Made by a program: the position numbers and the translations under genes. The notes under the pieces are model-generated. The model ran no database searches. It saw nothing but the letters and a program-made list of their open reading frames with translations, and was not told the DNA's origin. Shown one piece after another: positions 44,701-52,331 of a stretch of DNA of 64,000 nucleotides. This DNA is from an uncultured bacterium (lineage in GTDB: Bacteria > Planctomycetota > UBA8742 > UBA2392). The stretch is taken from NCBI GenBank assembly GCA_938014885.1, contig CALLQI010000022.1, positions 186,001 through 250,000 of the forward strand. Direction: 5' to 3'. Every line of letters begins with the position of its first letter. Within the stretch, counting starts at the first letter, position 1.

Positions 44701-45298
44701 CCTTCACTTCGCTGAGGATATCCGTCAGACGCTCAAGGTTCTGGTCCACGAGCAGCAGTTTGCCCTGCGCCTGCTCTTGCTGCTTGCGCAATGTGCCGAT
44801 GCCCGCGGCTTCTTCGAAGACCGTGCGGCGATCTTCGGGCTTGGCCTGCAGCAGCGCGTCCATCTTGCCCTGTTCCATGATGCTGTAGGCGCTCATGGCG
44901 GCGCCGGTGCCCTCGAACAGGCCCTTGATGTCGCGCAGCTTGGCGGGGTCATCGTTGATCAGGTATTCGCTGTCGCCGTTGCGGAACAGGCGGCGCGTTA
45001 CCTTCACCTGCTTGCTCGAAAACGGCAGCTTGCCGTCGCTGTTGTCAAACGTGATGCTGACTTCGGCCTTGTTTGCCGGTTTGCGCGTGGCCGAGCCTGA
45101 GAAGATCACGTCCGTGCCGCTGGCCGCACGCAGCGCCTTGCGCGACATTTCGCCCAGCACCCAGCGGGTGGCGTCCACGACGTTGGATTTGCCGCAGCCG
45201 TTGGGGCCCACAATGCCGGTGATCTGCGCCGGGAACTCAAACACAGTGTGGCGGCCGAAGGATTTAAACCCTTCCATCTCGATCTGCACGATGCGCAT
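41729..45298 (-). CDS. smc: Chromosome partition protein SMC
   Basis: This 1189-residue ATPase has the SMC layout: N-terminal head, coiled coil, hinge, coiled coil and C-terminal head. The head opens MRIVQIEMEGFKSFGRH with Walker A GPNGCGKSN. The hinge is at ~520-680 (LTGMLADNVRI, FPGGKGVIGPLLDEVRV, SLAGGEAGSG). The signature MRSGGERAMISVA (usually LSGGE) and Walker B YAILDEVDAPLDEAN complete the C-terminal head. It organises and segregates the chromosome with ScpA/ScpB, which are not in this window. ATG 45298 begins the conserved sequence. Confidence 0.96.
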   Translation of the reverse strand: MRIVQIEMEGFKSFGRHTVFEFPAQITGIVGPNGCGKSNVVDATRWVLGEMSRKALRAASGTDVIFSGSATRKPANKAEVSITFDNSDGKLPFSSKQVKVTRRLFRNGDSEYLINDDPAKLRDIKGLFEGTGAAMSAYSIMEQGKMDALLQAKPEDRRTVFEEAAGIGTLRKQQEQAQGKLLLVDQNLERLTDILSEVKGQLRKIKAQAGRALKYTELKERARLIQTNLSLAEFARLDAKREELLLVIAAAGKREGAIQAELTKTRMDVEDAEAKLSDAEHEERRLSERIHKLALEARAEQSRRENALSRIESLKQAIARAKDLAERVRAQINSLKERREGILTALDSGRTELSALTSRIAQLAEAERAAREQADAIEGELKSVRAELLDAIGAANRDMNEKLGIEAEMRSARRRLETLTARGTEVERETQDVSTRRDAALAERAAQDEALNALKSEMTAVEGELGPLGNEAGALRQRKHALELKRGAKLERKAMLESMTAVHEGLDENARALLDDSARASSFGLTGMLADNVRIDLAFAAALERTLDRLGSALVVDTVAHAHDLFDFLAGRGSTNVVILAREGFVAPEKAPAFPGGKGVIGPLLDEVRVSDELRPLMQALLSDVLLVADRSVARRLLEKGAHGFRIVTPTGEMFTLPGAFSLAGGEAGSGIISQQSEIERLGRDLEVLDREVEETAANLANALRRQDVLNTRAAELRAAIYDASMEAAGRRVTLEGLNREFARLEQERQVVAAECAQLQKQLAQDQSRHAQLTEAVAEAEAVRGRCETALARMAEEATTRREVLSTARSAVTEARVEEAGLRTRVGQSEESLKGIDNALQRYAEELARSATEVEGHAKEIRKLELDADTSVKVQAELEREQGELEDRKGQGGGLLAERRASVEAARKLINELNEKLYAERESVQQARIDENTLFMKMDAVRRRMAELYNTDIDTLYREYDTTTPLNESECKAELAAVEDQLHKLGNVNLEAMDELKEAEERNNFYSRQEADLLKAKRTLTDAITRIEQETKRLFLTTFEAVRANFQRLFRRMFGGGSADILLTNPAEPLASGVDIIAKPPGKEALSISMRSGGERAMISVAMMFAVYETNPAPYAILDEVDAPLDEANVDRFCSVIEDYAKVSQFVIITHHKKTMIACDTLYGVTMQEPGTSTKVSVDLRKVEEAVLA

Positions 45299-45549
45299 GT
45301 CGACACCTGCTGTTGAGACCCGGGGCCCACCCCGGGCGGATTAAAAGGTTATCGGCGGTTCGCGCACCCCAACTTGCGTCGAAAACCCCGCATTTTTCGG
45401 CCCGCAACACGATCTTGACGTGCCAAATCGTACCGCCGACACACCCCCTGCTTTCCCCGGTGATAAACTGTGGGAAAATTGGGCAAATGGCGGCACTGTC
45501 GCGGCTTGCGCTGGCGTTGCTATGTTGGCAGAGAGCCGCCGAGGTACCC

Positions 45550-46467
45550 ATGGCAGAAACCATCACACTGACCGAGTGCCCGCGCGACGCCTTCCAGGGC
45601 TTCCCGAAGTTCATTCACACGGACCGCAAGATCGCCTACATGAACCGGCTGCTGCAGGCCGGCGTGCGCCGCGTAGATTTCGGCAGTTTCGTGAGCCCCA
45701 AGGCCGTGCCGCAGCTTGCCGACACCGCCGTCGTCTTCGAGAACATGAAGGCCCCCAAGGGCCTGTACCTGATCGCCATCGTCGCCAACTTGCGCGGCGT
45801 GGAAGGTATCGCGCAGGCCAACCACAAGTTCGGACACGTCGGCGGGCGGCGCATCCATGCGGCCGGCTTTCCCATGAGCGTCAACGAGACCTTCCAGCAG
45901 CGCAACACCAACAAGACGCTGGCCGAAGCCTGGGCCGAACTCGAAAAGATGGCGGCGCTGTGCCAGGCCGAGAAACTTGAGCTGGTGGTGTACCTGAGCA
46001 TGGCCTTCGGCAACCCGTACGGGCAGCCGCGCGACGAAGGCGTGCTGCTGGAATCCGCCCGCCGCGCCGCTGACCTGGGCGCGATCACGATCCAGCTTGC
46101 CGACACCGTAGGCGTGGCCACGGCCGCCGACGTGGGCGAAACTTTCACCAAGGTCCGCAACGCGGTGCCCGGCGTGCCGCTGGGCGTGCACCTGCACGCA
46201 ACCCCCAGCACCCTGCGCGACAAAGTGAAGGCCGCGCTCGATGCCGGTTGCCGGCTGTTCGACAGCGCAATTGGCGGCATCGGCGGCTGCCCGTTTGCGG
46301 AAGACGAACTCGTCGGCAACATCGACACGCTGCAGCTGCTGCCGCTGCTCAAAGACCTGGGCTACAAGACACCCTATTCCGTCGAAGACCTGCTGGATTG
46401 CGCGGCCGAAGCCCAGCAGCTTCAACGCCTCTACGGCACACCCACCGGACAAGCGAGCGAACTATGA
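45550..46467 (+). CDS. Hydroxymethylglutaryl-CoA lyase-like enzyme
   Basis: This 305-residue DRE-TIM lyase starts at ATG 45550. TECPRDAFQGFPKFI is the RD-containing loop (TEVGPRDGLQ in standard HMG-CoA lyases). The glycine after Arg-Asp is replaced by Ala. VDFGSFVSPKAVPQ, GVHLHATPS (HxH metal ligands) and IGGIGGCPFAEDELVGN (catalytic Cys loop) match the family. The reaction would be 3-hydroxy-3-methylglutaryl-CoA to acetyl-CoA and acetoacetate. The stop overlaps the hydratase start by four bases (ATGA), consistent with a leucine or isoprenoid-acid catabolic pair. Confidence 0.88.
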   Translation: MAETITLTECPRDAFQGFPKFIHTDRKIAYMNRLLQAGVRRVDFGSFVSPKAVPQLADTAVVFENMKAPKGLYLIAIVANLRGVEGIAQANHKFGHVGGRRIHAAGFPMSVNETFQQRNTNKTLAEAWAELEKMAALCQAEKLELVVYLSMAFGNPYGQPRDEGVLLESARRAADLGAITIQLADTVGVATAADVGETFTKVRNAVPGVPLGVHLHATPSTLRDKVKAALDAGCRLFDSAIGGIGGCPFAEDELVGNIDTLQLLPLLKDLGYKTPYSVEDLLDCAAEAQQLQRLYGTPTGQASEL

Positions 46468-47252
46468 GTGGCTTCGACACCATCAAAATCGAAATGCACG
46501 ACGCCACCGGCGCGGCCGTGATCTCGCTGAACAGGCCCGACCGCCGCAACGCCCTCAACGCTGAGCTCGTGAGCGTCTTGCGGGCAGAACTGAAAACCCT
46601 GCGCCACAGCGATGCCGTGCGCAGCATCGTCATTCGCGGCAACGGCCCGGCCTTTTGCGCCGGCGCCGACCTGGAGGAGATCAAGGCGCTGCAGAACGCC
46701 ACCATCGCCGAAAACCAGGCCAACTCGCACGTGCTGCGTGACTTCTTCGTTGATCTCGTGACCTACCCCAAGCCGACCATCGCCGAAGTGCATGGCCCGG
46801 CGCTGGCTGGCGGCTGCGGCCTGGCGACCTGCTGCGACTTCGTGATCGCCACCAACGACGCCACGTTTGGCTACCCGGAAGTGAAGATCGGATTCATACC
46901 GGCCATCGTGATGGTGATGCTGACCCACCAGATCGGTGAACGCGCGGCCCGCGACCTGTGCATTTCCGGCCGCACGCTTGATGCCGCCGAGGCCCACCGC
47001 ATGGGCCTGGTGACGCAGGTGGTGGTGCAGGCCGACTTGAAGCCGGCCGTTGAGAAGCTGTGCAAAGACCTGCGCAAGAACGCGCCGCAGGCCATGGCCA
47101 CTGTGAAGCGAATGTTCTGGCGCCTGCACGGCATGGGCATGGAAGACGGCCTGACCTGGGCCAGCGACATGAACGCCATGGCCCGCAGCACCGACGAATG
47201 CCGCGAGGGCATCAGCGCATTCCTCGAGAAGCGCAAACCCAACTGGACCTGA
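46464..47252 (+). CDS. Enoyl-CoA hydratase/isomerase, possibly methylglutaconyl-CoA hydratase
   Basis: This 262-residue crotonase-fold enzyme has ISLNRPDRRNALNAEL, GPAFCAGADLEEIK (oxyanion hole), GPALAGGCGLATCCDFVIA and FGYPEVKIGFIPAIVMVML. The Glu in EVKIGFIP corresponds to a usual acid. The coupled lyase makes methylglutaconyl-CoA hydratase (leucine degradation) the most likely activity, but other enoyl-CoA substrates are possible. It is followed by 235 bp leading to the RHS island, so it marks the edge of the conserved chromosome. Confidence 0.85.
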   Translation: MSGFDTIKIEMHDATGAAVISLNRPDRRNALNAELVSVLRAELKTLRHSDAVRSIVIRGNGPAFCAGADLEEIKALQNATIAENQANSHVLRDFFVDLVTYPKPTIAEVHGPALAGGCGLATCCDFVIATNDATFGYPEVKIGFIPAIVMVMLTHQIGERAARDLCISGRTLDAAEAHRMGLVTQVVVQADLKPAVEKLCKDLRKNAPQAMATVKRMFWRLHGMGMEDGLTWASDMNAMARSTDECREGISAFLEKRKPNWT

Positions 47253-47389
47253 GCCCCTCGGGCCCGCCGGAAGAAGACCAGCTAACGCTTTTCCCGCCGG
47301 CAAGTTCAGGGGTCTTTCAACGGCCTGCCAGCTTCATTCACCCATGATGCCAAGCGCGCGACGCAGGCCGGGGTGCATGGCCTGTGGCC

Positions 47390-47423
47390 GGAAACCGTGA
47401 TCGGGCCTCGTACAGTCCTACAA
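47390..47423. other. Degenerate copy of the putative recombination site (cassette 1)
   Basis: By alignment with the sites at 53366 and 53965, the centre ATCAGGC(A/G)GC corresponds to ATCGGGCCTC (47400-47409). CGTACAG and CTACAATTTCGG follow, against CGCACAG and TTGCAATTTCGG in the others. The left arm is only partly preserved (GGAAACCGTG). It sits at the same place relative to the cassette module. Confidence 0.45.
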
Positions 47424-47765
47424 TTTCGGCTCAGGAGCAGCTTCGAGATTTCGTGCCAATCGGGGCAGTCTCAAGTACAATGCAGCCATGCCCGAAGCGG
47501 CCGCACAGCCGTTTGTGACTTCCCAGCGCCCAACCGGCGTCGCAAGCCGCGCCGCGACACAAGAGCCCGTAACACGCTGGACCTGGCAAGCCACCCCAAA
47601 CCCCACCATTGAAGCGGGCTGGACGACAACGGGAGCCACACGGCCCGGTTGCGATGCCGCCAGCGAACAGAACAAACTGGGCAATTACTACTGCTGGAAC
47701 CGAATCTACGAACCAAGCACAGGACGATGGACCACCCCCGACCCAGCAGCCTCACCATGGGCGAA
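47421..47765 (+). repeat. RHS cassette module, copy 1
   Basis: About 345 bp begin CAATTTCGGCTCAGGAGCAG and end at the RHS core TTPDPAASPW. They are nearly the same sequence as 53999-54355 (plus) and 53028-53367 (minus). The match covers ~65 bp of upstream DNA and the first ~90 codons. Sequence identity stops where the tip domain begins. Confidence 0.9.
47453..47481 (+). promoter_or_regulatory. Putative promoter of RHS cassette 1
   Basis: The -10 is TACAAT (47476-47481). GTGCCA (47453-47458) lies 17 bp upstream as a weak -35. The ATG is seven bases past the -10 and has no ribosome site, so transcripts may be leaderless. The same elements occur in the other two module copies. Confidence 0.5.
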
Positions 47766-48591
47766 CTTGAATTGTTGCGGACACAACCTGCTGCAGCGGA
47801 GTGACCCTTCGGGGCTAGAAGAGGCTGCAGAAGAGGACGCGTTCGGCCTGTCCCATGGAGAGTCTGCCACGAGATACAAGAAGCTTGCAACCGAAGGCAA
47901 AGCACCAGGTTGGTACAACAAGTCGCCCATCGCCGAGTGTCCACCCCCGGCAAAAGAGTTGGACAACATTGTTCTATACGAGTCCGCTAACACGGCGAGT
48001 AGCGCCTCCCTTGGGGAGCTTGAAACATACGGTAAAGGGGTTGGGGTAACGGGCACGGTCGAGCGCCGCGCTGTCGGATCACTCGACGATATTCTGAGCG
48101 CCCTCAACGAGATACTTCATGCAAAGAACTGCGAATGTCGGTGTGTGAAAACACTGACGATTGTAGCTCACGGCAACAAGAATGAGCTCTTGCTCATGCC
48201 GCGCCGAGTGGAAGGTGATTCCGTCAACTTCAACAGAGATGCGTTCATGCTGGGATATTTGTTGAAGGGCGCGCTGTGCCCCGGCGGAAGTATCAATTTG
48301 ATGAGTTGCAATTCAGCTGACGCCGGACTGAGCAAAGGTATGGCTTTTGGAGCAAAATCTACCGTGCGTGGCGCCCGTGGGAATGTCGACTGGGGTAACG
48401 AAGTGGACAACGATGGAAATCCAATACCCGGTGCTATCCGGTGGAAGTCTGACGGTGTCAAGTCCACTGCTCCGGGGAAGGATGAAAAGGGCAACCCGAA
48501 GTCTGGCGACAACAACGAAGACTTCACGACAGACGACGTAAAAGGTCCCGACGGAAAGAAACTGAGCAATGGAAAAAATGTGTGGCCATAG
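47488..48591 (+). CDS. Orphan RHS-core protein with caspase-like tip (tip 1)
   Basis: This 367-residue protein has a conserved front (~1-95): MPEAAAQPFVTS, then ATQEP, WTWQATPNP, EQNKLGNYYCWNRIYEP and STGRWTTPDPAA. That is the RHS repeat-associated core which normally ends a much longer RHS shell; the shell is absent. The tip (~105-367) has VKTLTIVAHGNKNE with His228 and SINLMSCNSADAG with Cys274. These are each at the end of a beta strand, as in clan CD caspase-like folds. It may be a protease-type effector, by inference. Tip 2 shares the C-x3-(L/I)T-x-V-x-H pattern. The SUMF1-like gene overlaps its end by 23 bp. Confidence 0.75.
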   Translation: MPEAAAQPFVTSQRPTGVASRAATQEPVTRWTWQATPNPTIEAGWTTTGATRPGCDAASEQNKLGNYYCWNRIYEPSTGRWTTPDPAASPWANLNCCGHNLLQRSDPSGLEEAAEEDAFGLSHGESATRYKKLATEGKAPGWYNKSPIAECPPPAKELDNIVLYESANTASSASLGELETYGKGVGVTGTVERRAVGSLDDILSALNEILHAKNCECRCVKTLTIVAHGNKNELLLMPRRVEGDSVNFNRDAFMLGYLLKGALCPGGSINLMSCNSADAGLSKGMAFGAKSTVRGARGNVDWGNEVDNDGNPIPGAIRWKSDGVKSTAPGKDEKGNPKSGDNNEDFTTDDVKGPDGKKLSNGKNVWP

Positions 48592-49507
48592 GTTGAGCGT
48601 TTCATCGATTTGGCATTGGCCTCGTGCCCTCCCAACTGCAGCTGTGTTTGCGATGTTGGGGCTTGTTGCCGCAGCTTGTGCTGGCCGACAATCCTGCCGG
48701 CCGCCGCAACCTGAACGAGTTGCGGCGGAGGAGCGGTTTGCGAACTCGGTTGGCATTCAATTGCAGTTGATCCAGCCAGGCACTTTCACTGCTGGAGTTG
48801 GAACACCGCCCTTTCCGCTTCGAAAGGCGAGTATCGGCAGCGCCTTCTACATCGGCATTCACGAGGTCACCAATCGCCAGTACGAACAGTTCTTTGCCCG
48901 CCACACCTCACATCTCAAGGAAATTGGCGTGAATGACAGGTACTTAGCACCGGACCACCCGGCAGTGTTTGTGAGCTGGAATGACGCCGACAGTTTCTGT
49001 CAGTGGCTATCCATGCTTGAGGGACGTCGATACAGGCTTCCAACCACAGACGAGTGGGAGTACTGCGCGCAAGCTGGAAGGAGCTGCCGCTACCCGTGGG
49101 GCAACGATTGGCCACCGAGTCCACGCTTAGTCAACCTCCGTCACGCACCCCTTGACTACGAAGGGCCCGATCTGGATGGCTACGAATTCACGTCGCCAGT
49201 TGGTTCATTTCCACCAAACCCGTGGGGCTTGTTCGACATGGACGGCAACGTGGCAGAACACTGCCAGAATGCCGCTATTCTGCCCGGCCTGTTCTCCCGG
49301 CCATATCGTGTGTCGAACGAGCACTTTCGACTAAGTTACAAGCACGGGCGAATATCCATTGGACCCTGTTTCCGCGAGTCCACTGAAGAGCTCGGAAGCT
49401 ATGGCACTGACCGCTTTGCATGCGGATTCTGGTCTGTGGGGGGCGACCCGCTCGAGGGCAACGGGTCTGTCGGTTTTCGCATTGTGCTGGAACGCGCCGG
49501 ACAGTGA
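48569..49507 (+). CDS. SUMF1/FGE-like lipoprotein, partner of RHS tip 1
   Basis: This 312-residue protein has a signal peptide with lipobox-like VAAAC (~36). The formylglycine-generating-enzyme/C-type-lectin fold is clear: IHEVTNRQYEQFF, VFVSWNDADSFCQWL, YRLPTTDEWEYCAQAG, YPWGNDW, PNPWGLFDMDGNVAEHC and GSVGFRIVL. It probably lacks FGE oxidase activity because it is a lipoprotein with no sulfatase nearby, though that was not tested residue by residue. Its 23-bp overlap with the RHS gene and export signal fit a cognate immunity or accessory protein. That role is inference. Confidence 0.75.
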   Translation: MEKMCGHRLSVSSIWHWPRALPTAAVFAMLGLVAAACAGRQSCRPPQPERVAAEERFANSVGIQLQLIQPGTFTAGVGTPPFPLRKASIGSAFYIGIHEVTNRQYEQFFARHTSHLKEIGVNDRYLAPDHPAVFVSWNDADSFCQWLSMLEGRRYRLPTTDEWEYCAQAGRSCRYPWGNDWPPSPRLVNLRHAPLDYEGPDLDGYEFTSPVGSFPPNPWGLFDMDGNVAEHCQNAAILPGLFSRPYRVSNEHFRLSYKHGRISIGPCFRESTEELGSYGTDRFACGFWSVGGDPLEGNGSVGFRIVLERAGQ

Positions 49508-49561
49508 GCGAGTTGCAGTTCAGTCCGCTGATTCAACCTATTGGAGCATTTTCGGGTTCAG

Positions 49562-50537
49562 TGTAGTGCTTAGCCGGAATGGCGCAGGAAGGTCCTACAC
49601 TCCTTGGATGTGAAGCGCAGAACCAGATATCCTACTCGGTTCCACAGTGCTTCGACCGTTCGCTCCCCGTGCTTGCGCAGTAGCGCCTTCAGCTTCGCGA
49701 AGACTCGTTGAATCGGGTTCAGGTCCGGGCTGTAGGGCGGCAGGTAGGCTACCCGCGCACCGGCAGCCTCAATCGCCTCGGCAACGCCCTGTACCTTGTG
49801 CGACGAGAGGTTGTCCATGACCAGGATGTCGCCGGGCCGCAGCGTCGGTGCGAGGTGGTCCTTCACGTACACCCTGAAGATTTCGCCGTTTACCGCACCG
49901 TCGAACACCACCGGCGCAGTCAGTAGGCGCACACGCAGCACGGCGATGAAGGTCGTTGTTTTCCAGTGTCCGTGCGGCACATAGTCCACCAGCCGCTGGC
50001 CGACTGGTGCCCGGCCGCGCACGCGAGTCATGTTGGTCTTCACCCAGGTCTCGTCGATACAGACCAGGCGGAGCGGGTCGAGGCCCAGCATCTCGACCCG
50101 CCACTTTGCTCGCCGCTCCGCCACGTCAGGCCGCAACTGCTCAGTCGCGTGAAGGACTATTCTTGAGAGCGAGGCCGAGGCCGCGCAGACACACGAGAGA
50201 GTCGAGATGCTGACCCGCACGGGCAACTGGTCCCGTAGTTCGTGCAGCGTTGTATCCGGCCGGCCCGCAACGAGTTCGCGCAGCCGCTCCTGGTGTTCGA
50301 CAAGCTTGGCCTTGCGGCCGCTATGCGGACGGATCGCGATCGATCCGGTACGGCGTCTTTGGCTCACCAGCTTGCGTACCCAGCCGAGCGAAACATCGAA
50401 TCTGCGGGCAACAGCCATGTGAGCGTCTCCGGCGTCCACTGCCGCCATCACGCGAACGCGAAGGTCAACCGAGTAAGCCTTGGACATGGCACTTCTTCCA
50501 TGCCAAGCCCATCGACACTTCCGCGAGCGCCACTACA
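49562..50537 (-). mobile_element. IS630-family insertion sequence, probably inactive
   Basis: Ends TGTAGTG (49562-49568) and its inverse CACTACA (50531-50537) flank the transposase. Both are followed inward by related CGGAA sequence. The element lies inside the 3' end of the IS4-type transposase remnant. No clean TA target duplication is seen. Confidence 0.65.
49570..50487 (-). CDS. IS630-family transposase with damaged active site
   Basis: This 305-residue protein has an N-terminal helix-turn-helix (AVARRFDVSLGWVRKLV) and a DDE domain with CIDETWVKT (first Asp) and VMDNLSSHK (second Asp). The third acid lies in SPDLNPIQRVF; IS630 members have NPIE, so Glu is replaced by Gln (codon CAA). Between ~residue 95 and 112 the protein reads SCVCAASASLSRI. 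The other frame of the same DNA gives VCLRGLGLALKNS, the expected family sequence, so two compensating frameshifts are likely. The copy is probably non-autonomous or dead. Confidence 0.85.
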   Translation of the reverse strand: MSKAYSVDLRVRVMAAVDAGDAHMAVARRFDVSLGWVRKLVSQRRRTGSIAIRPHSGRKAKLVEHQERLRELVAGRPDTTLHELRDQLPVRVSISTLSCVCAASASLSRIVLHATEQLRPDVAERRAKWRVEMLGLDPLRLVCIDETWVKTNMTRVRGRAPVGQRLVDYVPHGHWKTTTFIAVLRVRLLTAPVVFDGAVNGEIFRVYVKDHLAPTLRPGDILVMDNLSSHKVQGVAEAIEAAGARVAYLPPYSPDLNPIQRVFAKLKALLRKHGERTVEALWNRVGYLVLRFTSKECRTFLRHSG

Positions 50538-50549
50538 CCCTTTCCGAAA

Positions 50550-51666
50550 CTGCTCTAGCCATCAGCAGCCGCACGCGGGCGTGGGCCAGCAGCATGGCTT
50601 CGTACTCCTGCTCCACGATCGACGGGCTCATGCCGTTGAACGACGGGTGGGCAATGCGCTTCTTCATTCACTTCAACTCGCGGATGCCGACCTCCTCCCG
50701 CCAGCGAAGGTGATAGCCCTGTGCCGCCTGCTTCCCCGGCAGCAACCTGTGATATGTCACCGTGGTCACCAGCCGGAAAGAGCGCCGTTCGTCGCTGATG
50801 TCCACGATGTCGTATTCGATCACCCGCAACAGCAGGTCGTCGTCGTAGCTGCCGAAGGGGGCCGTGCGGCTGGCGTTGTTGTCGCGCACGAAACTCAGAT
50901 AGCTCCTGTCAGGCAGGCGCTTCAACATCGGTAGCTTCACCTAGCGCGGAAACCGGCAAGGGCGTGGGCACCGGCGGCCATGATGGTTCGCAGGCGGTTG
51001 ACCGAGTAGTAGCCGCGATCCAGCTCGAACAGCACGCCCGGCTCGGCGGTCATTGCGATGGCATAGTCGCCCAGTTCCTGCTCGCTGGACTCGCGATATC
51101 CGGCCCGGACGGCCTCGATAAACAAGTGGCTGGCCGCGTCCATCACGAAGCAGGCCCGCAGGCTGGGATTCCCTGTCGTGCTCTGGGCGACGCCGGGATA
51201 GCCGAAGGCGGCATTGGCCGAGCTGTCAGCCACGGGGAAGGTCGTGCCATCGACACACAACACGCGAAATGGCGGCAGGGGGGATCGCGCCGACTTCGTC
51301 GTAAAGGCTGACAATGTGCCGGCGCCCCAGTTCAAGCACCTCGGCATTGAGACGTCGACGAGCCGGTGTGACCGATCCGGCCGAAATGGACTGCCACAGC
51401 GTGTCGGGCTGCAGAAGCTGCGCGGCTTCGTCCAGCGCGTGGGCGAGGTTGCCTCGACCGTGCAGAGCTTGAAACAACGCGCCAAGGAACAGCACTGGGC
51501 GCGGGAGCCTGCGGTCACGCCAGACGCGCCCGTGATCGGCCTCAAGAAACCACTGAAGGATCAACTGCGGCGGGAAGAGATGGGCGACTCGGGACGGATC
51601 AAGACTGTTCGCCTCGGAGGCGCTGGCGGACTCTGGACCGGCCGGGTAAGCTTGATTGCGGTTCAT
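50550..51666 (-). pseudogene. IS4-family transposase remnant, frameshifted and interrupted
   Basis: Three frames in series encode one IS4-type transposase. 51666 to ~51270 has PRPVLFLGALFQALHGRG and SVTPARRRLNAEVLELG. ~51270 to 50940 has VLCVDGTTFPVADSS (Asp) and ELDRGYYSVNRL (DRGY). 50940 to 50668 has RLVTTVTYHRLL and YHLRWREEVGIRELK (the Y-R-E-K motif). A stop then interrupts IAHPSFNGMSPSIVEQ, which continues to 50550, where the IS630 element begins. At least three disruptions make it non-functional. Confidence 0.85.
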
Positions 51667-51803
51667 GGCGGCGGACTTTCTGGTTGCTTGTGTGAGAGCT
51701 CGCCATCATGCAAACCTCCGCCGCCGCACCAACCAGAAGTCCTGAATCGCATCGCATTGGGTGGCCACCCCTTTTCGCAGAATGATCAGGACCGACTAGA
51801 TAG

Positions 51804-52313
51804 CTATTGAAACACTATCACCAGAGCGGCCGTTCTTTCGAAGTTGTGAGGGCGCAGTGACAACTCCGACCAAGCGACGCTAAATGATCGGGTTCCCTTT
51901 TCCAACAAAATCGTCAAGAGCGAGACCTCTCGTCCATCACAGTCGCAGATTATGGCATCCATCCTGCGCATTGCCTTAGCCACACCCCGATCTGCCAGAT
52001 AGCACACTATCTCAACCCAAGAATCTTCTTCTCCTAGAGGCACTCCTGCCTCCAGGAAGAACGCAGCACCATCGATCACATCAGGACACGACTCCAACGA
52101 TCTCCGAAGGGTGCCGTAGCGTGCCGATGAGGTGGGATCGCCCTCCAAGAATGTTTGCACGGCAATACGATCGCAGCCCTCCCCTTCGCTCTGCCCTCTG
52201 CTCGCCGCAAGTGAAATGCCTACCATAACAGCAAAGATAGCCACGAGGGCGACTGCGCCCAACAATGTTGCGAGCTTAGCCATTGAGGACAATCTGCCTG
52301 AGCGTGATATCAT
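51804..52313 (-). CDS. Membrane-anchored hypothetical protein, partner of RHS tip 2
   Basis: This 169-residue protein may start at 52313 or at the ATG 52283 (MAKLATLL). One N-terminal hydrophobic segment (LLGAVALVAIFAVMVGISLAA) acts as signal anchor. The exported part is small, helical and Cys-containing (EGEGCDRIAVQTFLEGDP, VCYLADRGVAKAM). I do not recognise a family. It begins 18 bp after the RHS tip 2 gene. By position it is the candidate immunity protein. Confidence 0.65.
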   Translation of the reverse strand: MISRSGRLSSMAKLATLLGAVALVAIFAVMVGISLAASRGQSEGEGCDRIAVQTFLEGDPTSSARYGTLRRSLESCPDVIDGAAFFLEAGVPLGEEDSWVEIVCYLADRGVAKAMRRMDAIICDCDGREVSLLTILLEKGTRSFSVAWSELSLRPHNFERTAALVIVFQ

Positions 52314-52331
52314 ACTTGTTTTCTCCCCAAG

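Noticed and set aside
48569..49507. Active formylglycine-generating enzyme for sulfatases
   Set aside because: It is a lipoprotein with no sulfatase in the window and is coupled to an RHS gene; the fold is also used for non-catalytic binding.
50242..50934. Plus-strand coding region across the IS elements
   Set aside because: The minus strand carries two recognisable transposases; the plus-strand product has no domain.
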